In this document: piece by piece, positions 1 to 6,851 of the stretch
How positions within the stretch are numbered: the stretch's first letter is position 1
How the letters are laid out: each line of letters starts with the position of its first letter
DNA from: Pseudomonadota bacterium
GTDB taxonomy: Bacteria; Myxococcota_A; UBA9042; GCA-2863065
Assembly (NCBI GenBank): GCA_005776725.1
Contig: SXOO01000260.1
Coordinates: 1-49,103 of the forward strand
Direction of reading: 5' to 3'
DNA: 49,103 nucleotides
Position numbers and translations under genes: made by a program
The notes under the pieces: model-generated
Told to the model about the DNA's origin: nothing
The model's database searches: none
The model's input: the letters and a program-made list of their open reading frames with translations, nothing else

Positions 1-2
1 CG

Positions 3-485
3 CTGCCCGAGGCGCAGCTGGACCGCTTCATGTTCTCCGTGGACGTGAAGTACCCGTCGGCCGACGAGGAGTTTCGGATCGTTCAAGCCACCACGACGGG
101 GATGGACGCGGCGCTCGAGAAGGTGCTCAGCCCCCAGGAGATCCTCGAGTTCCAGAGCCTCGTGCTGCGCGTCCCTGCCTCGGACAGCGTGATCCGATAC
201 GCGGTGCGCCTCGTCCAGCAGACGCGGCCCACCACCGAGGGCGCAGCGGATCTGGTCAAGGACATGGTGGCGTGGGGGGCGGGTCCGCGCGCGTCTCAGT
301 ATCTGGTGCTTGGCGCCAAGGCGCGCGCCCTGTTGGACGGCCGCTTCGTGGCCACGATCTCGGACGTCAAAGCTTTGGCGTACCCGGTGCTGCGACACCG
401 CGTGATCCCGAACTTCCACGCCGAGGCGAGCCGGGTCTCGAGTCGAGAGGTAGTCCAGCACCTCCTCGAGAGGGTCCCCGAGTAG
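3..485 (+). CDS. MoxR-family AAA+ ATPase, C-terminal part (5' truncated by window edge)
   Basis: The reading frame is open from the first bases of the window. It begins with the MoxR signature LPEAQLDRF, which follows sensor 1 in MoxR ATPases, and continues through the helical lid domain to residue 160 of the visible part (SREVVQHLLERVPE). The Walker A and B motifs lie upstream, outside the window. MoxR proteins are cytoplasmic AAA+ chaperone-like ATPases that act on or with VWA-domain partners. The two following genes encode exactly such partners (DUF58 and BatA types) and are joined to it without gaps: the TAG stop shares its last base with the next GTG start. The assignment is firm; the substrate is unknown. 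Confidence 0.93.
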   Translation: MPEAQLDRFMFSVDVKYPSADEEFRIVQATTTGMDAALEKVLSPQEILEFQSLVLRVPASDSVIRYAVRLVQQTRPTTEGAADLVKDMVAWGAGPRASQYLVLGAKARALLDGRFVATISDVKALAYPVLRHRVIPNFHAEASRVSSREVVQHLLERVPE

Positions 486-1459
486 TGTCCGGCGCCACGC
501 TGCGCCTGCTGCCCCCAGAGCTCCTGAGCCGCCTCAAGACGCTGGAGCTTCGGTCCCGTCGCGTAGTGGACGGTGTGCTCACCGGCCTCCACCGGAGCCC
601 GCTGCACGGCGCCTCCGTCGAGTTCTCCGAGCACGCGCAATACAGCCCGGGCGATGAGATCCGCCACATCGACTGGCGGGTCTTCGGTCGGAGCGATCGC
701 GCCATGGTGCGTCGCTACGAACACGAGACAAACCTCCAGGTGCTGGTGGTGCTCGACGTCTCATCCTCCATGGCCTACCAGTCGCCCGCCGCGCCGCTCT
801 CCAAGTGGGCCTTTGGGGCCCGCCTGGCGGCCGCGCTCGGCTACCTCGTTCTGAGGCAGCAGGACGCGGTAGGACTGCTGCTCACGCGAGACGGCGGCGG
901 CCGCTCCGCGCCGTCAGACACCTACCTGCCGCCGCGCGCGCGCTCCAGCCACCTCGAGAGCCTCTGTGAGCTCCTCGAGAAGCACCCGCCGTCGGAGCGG
1001 AGGGCCACCTCGCTGCTCGGGGCGCTGTCCACGTTGAACGAGCGCCTCGGTCGAAGAGGCCTGGTGTTCGTCGTCAGCGACTTCTTCGAGGACGAGACGC
1101 GCCCCGACGAGCCGCCCGCGTGGTTTCGAGTGGCCGCAGAGCTGGAGCGGCAGGGGCATCACCTCGGGCTGTTGCAGGTGCTCGACCCCTGGGAGGTGGA
1201 GTTCCCCTTCACGGACATGACGGTCTTCGAGTCACTGGAGTCGGGCGAACGCTCCACGCTGGACCCACGCCTCGTCCGCTCCAGCTACCTCGACGCGCTG
1301 CGCTCGTTCACGCGGGGGCTGCGGGTGCACGCGGCCCGCTCGGGTCTCGACTTTCGCGCCTTCGACACGCGCTCGCCCGTGGACGCCGCGCTCGCCGCGT
1401 TCCTCACCGGCAACCGAGCCTCGCGCGAAGCACCGGAGCCGTTCGAGGGAGCGCCGTGA
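485..1459 (+). CDS. DUF58 domain protein (MoxR-associated, VWA-like)
   Basis: A 324-residue protein starting at a GTG that overlaps the moxR stop by one base (TAGTG). An upstream in-frame GTG at 272 would lie inside moxR and is unlikely. The DUF58 core is clear around residues 55-90: SPGDEIRHIDWRVFGRSDRA, followed by VRRYEHE and then a VWA-like strand with LDVSSSM, a DxSxS metal-site motif. DUF58 proteins are the usual partners of MoxR ATPases in Bat-type operons and are thought to work in envelope stress or assembly of surface complexes. No signal peptide or membrane helix is evident, so it is probably cytoplasmic or peripheral. It overlaps the following gene by four bases (GTGA), which suggests translational coupling. 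Confidence 0.9.
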   Translation: MSGATLRLLPPELLSRLKTLELRSRRVVDGVLTGLHRSPLHGASVEFSEHAQYSPGDEIRHIDWRVFGRSDRAMVRRYEHETNLQVLVVLDVSSSMAYQSPAAPLSKWAFGARLAAALGYLVLRQQDAVGLLLTRDGGGRSAPSDTYLPPRARSSHLESLCELLEKHPPSERRATSLLGALSTLNERLGRRGLVFVVSDFFEDETRPDEPPAWFRVAAELERQGHHLGLLQVLDPWEVEFPFTDMTVFESLESGERSTLDPRLVRSSYLDALRSFTRGLRVHAARSGLDFRAFDTRSPVDAALAAFLTGNRASREAPEPFEGAP

Positions 1460-3564
1460 TCGCGTTCGACGCGCCGCAGCTCCTGTGGGGCGCTCTCGCC
1501 GCGTTGATCCCGCTGCTGATCCACCTCGTGCAGCGGCGGCGCGCCCGCGTCCACCACTTTGCTGCGACGGCGTTCCTCCTCGGCACCCGGCGTCGGGTGG
1601 CGCGCCGTTATCGCTTGCGAGAGCTCATGCTCCTCGCGCTCCGCATGCTTCTGCTAGCGGCGCTGGCGGTGGCGTTCGCGAAGCCCTGGGTACGCTCGGA
1701 GGAGGTGGCGATCCTCGGCAACGTGACGCCAAGCTCTGTGGTCATCGTCATCGACCCTTCGGCGTCCATGACGGAGACCCGCGACGGCCGCAGCCTGCTG
1801 GAGCTCGCCGTGGAGCAGGCGAGAGGGCTGGTCAGCGAGCTGCTCGGGGAGAGCGACGCTGCCGTGGTGGTGGCGCAGAGCCCCGCGCGAGCGCTCACGA
1901 GCCGGCTCACCTTCGACCGCAAGTTGGTCGGCGATGTACTGAGCGGGATTCGGCCCACGCAGGGCAGGGCGGACCTCGCCGGGGCCTTGCGACTGGCCGA
2001 GCAGATCCTGGTGGAATCAAGCCACGTTCGGCGAGAGGTGGTGGTGTTCACGGACCTCCAGGCGTCCGAGTGGGAGGGCATGGGCCGTCCGTGGGCGCTG
2101 GACCGGGCGCCGTCCGTTCGGCTCGTGGACATGAGCGACGGCGCCGAGCGGCGAAACTCCGCGGTCACCGCGGTGCTCACGGAGGTGGTCACCGAGGGGG
2201 CGGAGCGGATGCTCCGCGTGTCCGTCGACGTCCTGAGCGATCGTCCAGAGGCCATCGAAGAGGTGGTCACCGTTCGCCTTGGCCCGAAGGTCGCGAAGAG
2301 CGTGGTGCGGCTCGAGCCCCGCCGGATCACGACTCAGGTGTTCACGCTTACGCTGCCCGAGGGGGACGCCTTCGTGGGGAGCGCCGAGGTGGGGCACGAC
2401 GAACGCGCGATCGACGATAGCCGGCCCTTCGTGGTGGAGCTGGGGCGGCGGGTAGATGTCCTGGTCGTGAACGGCGCCCCGAGGAGCGTGCCGCACGACG
2501 ACGAGGTCTTCTTCCTCCGCGCGGCGCTTCGCCCCGGGCGCGACGCCACCGTGCGGACCAACGCCACAGTGATCCGCCCGGATGAGCTCACCTCGGAGCA
2601 GGTGGCCGACGCTGACGCGGTGATCCTGGCGAACGTGAAAGAGCTCGACCCAGAGCAGGCGGTCGCGCTGGAGCGTTGGGTTCGAGACGGCCACGGTCTC
2701 ATGGTCACCGCGGGAGACAACTTCACCCCGCTCGTCTGGAACGGGCTGCTGGCGCCGCTTCTGGTCCTGCCGATGCGCGGCGTGGAGAGCCGGCTCGAGG
2801 AGCCGGTTTATGCCGCGGGGCTCGACACCGAGCACCCCGTGCTCCGTGCCTTCTCGGCGCTCGCGGACGCGAGCCTGTATGCCGCCCGAACCCGCCGCTA
2901 CCTACAGCTCGAGACCCACGCCGCGGCCGACACGCGGGTGCTCGCCAGCTTCTCCGACGGAGCCCCCATGTTGCTGTCGCGCAGCCTCGACCGAGGGCGC
3001 CTCCTCCTCCTCACGACGAGCGTGGACCGGGACTGGACCGACCTGCCGTTCAAGTCGAGCTACCTGCCGCTCCTGCAGGAGGCGGTGCTGTGGCTGTCTG
3101 GGCGCGGTGAAGGGCCCGTGGCGGGTGAGGCCACGGTGGCCTCCGTGGTGACGGTGCCGGTGATGCCAGGCGTCACCGAGGTGAGCGTGGAGGGGCCGCG
3201 GGGGCGGCGCGCCGTCTACGCCGGAGACGACCTTGGTGGACCCGAGGTGCGGTTTCGGGAGACGGACGAGGCGGGGATTTACACAGTGCGGCAGGTCGCC
3301 GGTGCGCAGCCGAGAGAGTCGCGCTTCGCCGTGGGCGTGGACCCGAGAGAGTCTCGGGTGGCGCGGATCAGCAGTGAGGCGGCGCATGCGTTGCTGGACG
3401 CGCCCGCTGGGGAAGAGGGGGCGTCCACGGTCGCGCCGCCGCCTGAGCGGAAGCGCGACGTGTGGCCGCTGCTCCTGGCGAGCCTCTTCGTGTTGCTGGC
3501 GCTCGAGACATGGCTGGCGCTCACCGCCTCGCGCGCCTCGGACGACACGCTCAGCCTGGGTTGA
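1456..3564 (+). CDS. BatA-type membrane protein with VWA domain
   Basis: A 702-residue protein starting at GTG 1456, overlapping the DUF58 stop by four bases. Residues 1-80 match the aerotolerance-regulator N-terminal (BatA) domain: a hydrophobic helix beginning FDAPQLLWGALAALIPLLIH, an Arg-rich cytoplasmic loop, then a second helix near residues 55-75. A VWA domain follows, with the metal-site motif DPSASM near residue 100. The long middle part includes a glutamine-amidotransferase-like stretch (VVNGAPRSVPHDDEVFFLRA), often seen in long BatA-like proteins. A C-terminal helix lies near residues 670-695. It is an inner-membrane protein with a large periplasmic domain. With moxR and DUF58 it forms the end of a MoxR/Bat operon. 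Its last 14 bases overlap the end of the convergent AgmX-like gene. Confidence 0.9.
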   Translation: MIAFDAPQLLWGALAALIPLLIHLVQRRRARVHHFAATAFLLGTRRRVARRYRLRELMLLALRMLLLAALAVAFAKPWVRSEEVAILGNVTPSSVVIVIDPSASMTETRDGRSLLELAVEQARGLVSELLGESDAAVVVAQSPARALTSRLTFDRKLVGDVLSGIRPTQGRADLAGALRLAEQILVESSHVRREVVVFTDLQASEWEGMGRPWALDRAPSVRLVDMSDGAERRNSAVTAVLTEVVTEGAERMLRVSVDVLSDRPEAIEEVVTVRLGPKVAKSVVRLEPRRITTQVFTLTLPEGDAFVGSAEVGHDERAIDDSRPFVVELGRRVDVLVVNGAPRSVPHDDEVFFLRAALRPGRDATVRTNATVIRPDELTSEQVADADAVILANVKELDPEQAVALERWVRDGHGLMVTAGDNFTPLVWNGLLAPLLVLPMRGVESRLEEPVYAAGLDTEHPVLRAFSALADASLYAARTRRYLQLETHAAADTRVLASFSDGAPMLLSRSLDRGRLLLLTTSVDRDWTDLPFKSSYLPLLQEAVLWLSGRGEGPVAGEATVASVVTVPVMPGVTEVSVEGPRGRRAVYAGDDLGGPEVRFRETDEAGIYTVRQVAGAQPRESRFAVGVDPRESRVARISSEAAHALLDAPAGEEGASTVAPPPERKRDVWPLLLASLFVLLALETWLALTASRASDDTLSLG

Positions 3565-5275
3565 ACACGAAGGGCCACTGCACGACGCAGATCCCGCCCT
3601 CGGGCTTCTGGAACGCCATACGCCGAATGACGCGGAGCACGCACTCGCCCACGGCGGGGTCCGAGATGGTGTTGCTCGCCATGCTCGCGCTGGTCACCGA
3701 GCCCGCGACCGAGATGGTCCAACGGGCAGTCACCTTCCCCTGAAGCCCCGCGTTGACCTGAAGGCGCTGCTCGTAGCACCCGCGGATCGCGTTGGCGCGC
3801 GCCCGCACGACCGAGGCGATGTTGCCCTTGTCACATCCACCGGTCGCCTGGCCGGTGCCTCCAGTGAGCTTCGCCGCCTTTCGGATGGTCTTCGGACCGA
3901 GGCTCACGGTGGTCTGGGTGCCGTCTCCGCCGGGCCCTGGGATCTTGCCGAGCCCGTGCAGCTGTCCGAACGGGCCGTCCCCGCCGCCGCCGTTGCCCGT
4001 GCCGCGAAAGCCCATGCCATCGGTGCCATAACCGGCGACGAAGGTGCCGTCGGCGCCGGCCATCGAGATGGCGATCTTGGAGGTGAGAGCCGAGGTGTTG
4101 CTGGCAAGGAGGTTCGAGATCGCGCCGATGTTCTGAAGCTTCTGGCTCTGGAGCAGCGTCACCAGCCCCACATCGCGCGCTTTTACTTTCGTCACCATGG
4201 GCGCTTCGTTCTTCGGGACCTTCGACTCCTTGGTGATCGCCTCGTCCGGGTCCCCGAACTTGCCCTCGTCGTCGGGGGCTGCCTTCGACGTGGACTCCTC
4301 CAGCTCCTCGGGTTCGGGTTCGTCCTTCTCCTCCTCCTCGGGGGTCTTGGCCGCGAGCAGCGCTTCGGCGTTCACCTCGACGTTGCGCTTCTTCTGGGAG
4401 GCCAGCCGATACTGGTCGTAGGTGGGATCCCAGCGCCAGCACAGCACCGTCGCGAAGCCCACCAGCACCACCACTGCGGCGACCGCTGCGGCGCCGACCC
4501 AGGTGTCCCAGCTGAGGCGCCCCGGGGCGGCCACGCGGCCTCCCTGGACCAGCTGGAAGACCAGCGAGATGTCGCCGAAGTCGAGCTTGCCCCAGTCGTC
4601 ACCGGCGAGTCGGAGGGGGCGGCCCTCGAGCCGCGCCTCCTCCGGGGTGAGGCGCCTGCCGCCGAGGGACAGCGTGCCCTCGAGGCCGGGTACCAGCGCG
4701 AGGTCGTAGGTGCCCGAGACGGGATGCGCCACGAACAGCGGGTGCCGCGGGGGCAGCGCCGAGGTGGGGATGAGGAGGCCGTCGTGAGAGTCGGCGCCCA
4801 CCTCCACCGTGCGCGGCTCCGCGTGCAGCACCTGCCGGATCACGCTGCCGTTCCAGAGGAGCGACGTACGCAGCGCGCCGGCTCGCGCGCTGACCGCGTT
4901 GAGCTGGAGCATCGCTCCCACGGAGAGGAAGAGCGCGCCGGCCAGGGTAAACCAGAAGCCACCCCCCAACTCCGGAGCACCCGTCAGCGGATGGCCGAGG
5001 AGCGCCTCGAGAAAGAGCCCCGTAGCGCACAGGAGGCCGGCGACCGAGAGGCCGGCCGCCAGCGTGACGAGCGCGATGCGTCGGCGACGCAACACGGCCG
5101 CAGCCACGGCCGCGGCGCCTCCGATGATGGCTCCCCAGAGCGCCCAGTTCCCTGTGGCGAGCGAGGTGGCGAGGACTCCGCCGGAGTCTCCCGGCAGAAG
5201 AAACCAGGGGACGGTGACGACCCCCAGGGTGACGCTGATGGCCCCAGCGACAGCAGGAACAGCACGGAACAGCAT
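3551..5275 (-). CDS. AgmX/PglI-type TonB-like protein (GltG/GltJ-like gliding machinery component)
   Basis: A 574-residue protein. ATG 5275 is chosen because AAGGGAG stands nine bases before it; an upstream GTG at 5308 is possible. Three or four membrane helices lie in residues 1-125. Next come a soluble beta-rich domain (VGADSHDGLLIPTSALPP), another helix (DTWVGAAAVAAVVVLVGFAT), an acidic Pro/Glu/Lys stretch typical of TonB-like periplasm-spanning linkers, a Gly-rich segment, and a C-terminal AgmX/PglI domain with GCDKGNIASVVRARANAIRG and paired Cys. In Myxococcus xanthus, GltG and GltJ (AgmX) are inner-membrane proteins of this design that connect the cytoplasmic motor platform to the periplasmic Glt complex. 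No N-terminal zinc ribbon or GYF domain is seen, so it resembles GltG more than GltJ. It is the last gene of the minus-strand cluster. Confidence 0.85.
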   Translation of the reverse strand: MLFRAVPAVAGAISVTLGVVTVPWFLLPGDSGGVLATSLATGNWALWGAIIGGAAAVAAAVLRRRRIALVTLAAGLSVAGLLCATGLFLEALLGHPLTGAPELGGGFWFTLAGALFLSVGAMLQLNAVSARAGALRTSLLWNGSVIRQVLHAEPRTVEVGADSHDGLLIPTSALPPRHPLFVAHPVSGTYDLALVPGLEGTLSLGGRRLTPEEARLEGRPLRLAGDDWGKLDFGDISLVFQLVQGGRVAAPGRLSWDTWVGAAAVAAVVVLVGFATVLCWRWDPTYDQYRLASQKKRNVEVNAEALLAAKTPEEEEKDEPEPEELEESTSKAAPDDEGKFGDPDEAITKESKVPKNEAPMVTKVKARDVGLVTLLQSQKLQNIGAISNLLASNTSALTSKIAISMAGADGTFVAGYGTDGMGFRGTGNGGGGDGPFGQLHGLGKIPGPGGDGTQTTVSLGPKTIRKAAKLTGGTGQATGGCDKGNIASVVRARANAIRGCYEQRLQVNAGLQGKVTARWTISVAGSVTSASMASNTISDPAVGECVLRVIRRMAFQKPEGGICVVQWPFVFNPG

Positions 5276-5394
5276 GGGCCAGAACTCCCTTTGGTAGCCG
5301 CGCACCACCCTGGTGCGCGATCGCGGCGCCTTTCGCGTAGCGCCGCGGGGCTAAAAAACGAACGGGAGTCCGAAAGGATCTTCGGAGATGTGGA

Positions 5395-5631
5395 TCAGCG
5401 GTGGAGGAGCTGCTCTCCGGACGCGACGATCGTGGGCAGGAACGACTTCTTGAGGCGCAGGAGCTTGTTGAACCGGGCGGCCTGGCGGGCGTCGGACCAG
5501 GTCCCCTGCGGGCGCCGGATCTCACCGTTGATAACGGTTTCGCCCATGTCGACGAACTCCGTGCGGATGTCGGCGGGCGGGGCGCTGGGCGTGAGCGGGG
5601 CGAGCGAGAGCAAGAGCGTGAGCGTGAACAT
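5395..5631 (-). CDS. Small secreted CglF/GltF-like protein, copy 2
   Basis: A 78-residue protein with an N-terminal signal peptide (hydrophobic residues 2-15) and a compact mature part. ATG 5631 is preceded by GGAGG at a good distance. The mature part contains ETVINGEIRRPQG, an AARFNKLLRLKKSFLPT block and a C-terminal SGEQLLH tail. This pattern recalls the small proteins encoded beside AgmX/GltJ genes in myxobacteria (CglF/GltF), which are needed for adventurous gliding. It is a clear paralogue of the 82-residue protein at 6447-6695; the two share a 28-base identical DNA block within the LKKSFLPT region (5429-5456 and 6481-6508). It is probably periplasmic or attached to the outer membrane. 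Its function here is inferred from context. Confidence 0.72.
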   Translation of the reverse strand: MFTLTLLLSLAPLTPSAPPADIRTEFVDMGETVINGEIRRPQGTWSDARQAARFNKLLRLKKSFLPTIVASGEQLLHR

Positions 5632-5717
5632 CGGGCCTCCAGTGTGAGAGCGGCCGCCGCTGGAGCGGACGCGCGCTGAGAACGCACGGGAGGGGAGGGC
5701 GATCTACGCGCTTCGAG

Positions 5718-6437
5718 CTAAGGGAAGCTCACGACCGCGCCAAGCGCGAGAAACGCCGAGAGTGCCAATGAGAACAGCGCCTTCCGGGCGCAGCCGGCCG
5801 CCCAGGTGCCGGGGGGCGCATCCGTCAGGGCCGGGCGCCGGCCGCGGGCCGCCTTGCACCAGACTCTCTGGCCGTCCACCAGGAGCGCCTGCTCGAGGTG
5901 GAATGCCGTGGCGCGAGGGGCGGAGCCGAAGGCGCTCTCGGCGAGCGCTCGCGCCGTGGGCAAGAGACCGTCGAGGCGGCTCGTCCACGCGCCCCCGTGG
6001 CTCGGCAGCAGCCATACTTGTTCGAGCGCGACGGGGTGCGTGACCCCGAACTCATCGGTGCGCGAGAGCCCTGAGACGGGCCTGCCGGCAGCGTCCTTGG
6101 CCGCGGCTGACGGCGGCGATGTGTGGGCAGACCGGAGCGCGGCGAGCTCGCCCGGGTCCCGCTCTGTCCCCGCCGGCTCCAGTTGCTCGTCGACGGCGAT
6201 GAGGGTCCCAGTGCTCTCGTCCCCCGTGGAGTCATCGATGCCGACGTCGAGACGGCGCCGCTCGATGCGCCATCGGCAGAGGCCACAGGCCTGCCCATCC
6301 AGGGGTGACTGGATGGACGACACGACATGAATGAACGCGGGGCGCCAGCGGCCTCGCCACCAGCGCCACTCGAGGAGAGCGCGGGCGCCGCTGAGAGCGA
6401 GCAGGAACGCGGCGACCCCCAAGATGGAGGCGAGCAC
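5718..6437 (-). CDS. Two-helix membrane protein of unknown function, possibly GIDE-like
   Basis: A 239-residue protein starting at GTG 6437, nine bases after the stop of the upstream small-protein gene. No strong ribosome site is visible, so translation may be coupled. An N-terminal helix (residues 2-20) and a C-terminal helix (about 218-237) enclose a soluble region. That region has a CRWRIERR strand, an acidic SerThr-rich loop and a late HLEQALLVDGQRVWC segment. This order loosely recalls the GIDE domain of MULAN-like proteins, which also sits between two membrane helices; that is my inference and it is weak. It lies between two CglF-like genes inside the Glt-like cluster, so it is a candidate inner-membrane part of the same machine. 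I do not recognise a named Glt homologue. Confidence 0.6.
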   Translation of the reverse strand: MLASILGVAAFLLALSGARALLEWRWWRGRWRPAFIHVVSSIQSPLDGQACGLCRWRIERRRLDVGIDDSTGDESTGTLIAVDEQLEPAGTERDPGELAALRSAHTSPPSAAAKDAAGRPVSGLSRTDEFGVTHPVALEQVWLLPSHGGAWTSRLDGLLPTARALAESAFGSAPRATAFHLEQALLVDGQRVWCKAARGRRPALTDAPPGTWAAGCARKALFSLALSAFLALGAVVSFP

Positions 6438-6446
6438 GCGGGCGTC

Positions 6447-6695
6447 TTACTTGAAGACGCGCTCCTTGCTGGACTGGAACATCGTGGGCAGGAACGACTT
6501 CTTGAGGCTGAGGAGGCGCTCGAACTTCGCCTTCTGCCGCGTGTCGGTGAAGAGCGCCGTGGGCTTCTTGATCTCGCCGTCGATGAGCTGGTCCGAGAAG
6601 TCGTAGAACTTCGCCTTCTCACCGGCGGCCGGCGGTGCGGCCACAGCGACCGAAGAGACCAGGAGACCGACAATCAGGATGACACGCTTGGCCAT
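6447..6695 (-). CDS. cglF: Small secreted CglF/GltF-like protein, copy 1
   Basis: An 82-residue protein starting at ATG 6695 with GGAGG five bases upstream. Residues 1-20 form a signal peptide ending in an AVAAPPA cleavage region. The mature part holds QLIDGEIKKP, an AKFERLLSLKKSFLPTMF block and a short basic tail. Size and motif fit CglF/GltF, a small envelope protein of the myxobacterial gliding complex. Its paralogue lies two genes downstream. A sigma70-like promoter (TTTACA-17-TTTACT) stands just upstream at 6731-6759, so this gene may begin a separate transcript for the last four genes of the cluster. The name is assigned by size, motif and synteny, not by alignment. Confidence 0.75.
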   Translation of the reverse strand: MAKRVILIVGLLVSSVAVAAPPAAGEKAKFYDFSDQLIDGEIKKPTALFTDTRQKAKFERLLSLKKSFLPTMFQSSKERVFK

Positions 6696-6730
6696 GGGGA
6701 CCTCCAGAAGCGCGCTAACGCGCGAGCCGC

Positions 6731-6759
6731 AGTAAAGCGGGCGCTCGCGCTGGTGTAAA
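6731..6759 (-). promoter_or_regulatory. Likely internal promoter of the glt-like block, with inverted repeat near the start site
   Basis: On the minus strand TTTACA (6759-6754) and TTTACT (6736-6731) are 17 bases apart and match five and four of six consensus positions. GCGCG-CTAA-CGCGC (6710-6723), a perfect five-base inverted repeat, falls at the expected transcription start and could be an operator. The site lies in the 156-base gap between the GltE-like and first CglF-like genes. Confidence 0.45.
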
Positions 6760-6851
6760 GAGAGGACGTGACGGGCTGAGAACGGCTGGCCGTCGTGACT
6801 CGTTCACGGCGTGCGTCCCCTGACCGGCGGAGGGCCGCTCAGAGGGCAGGG

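Noticed and set aside
1120..1455. N-terminal extension of the BatA-type frame
   Set aside because: It lies inside the DUF58 gene and is Arg/Gly-rich; the BatA domain begins exactly at GTG 1456.
3233..5647. Plus-strand frame of 804 codons
   Set aside because: It runs antisense to the AgmX-like gene, which has clear domains and helices; the frame is open only because of GC-rich third positions.
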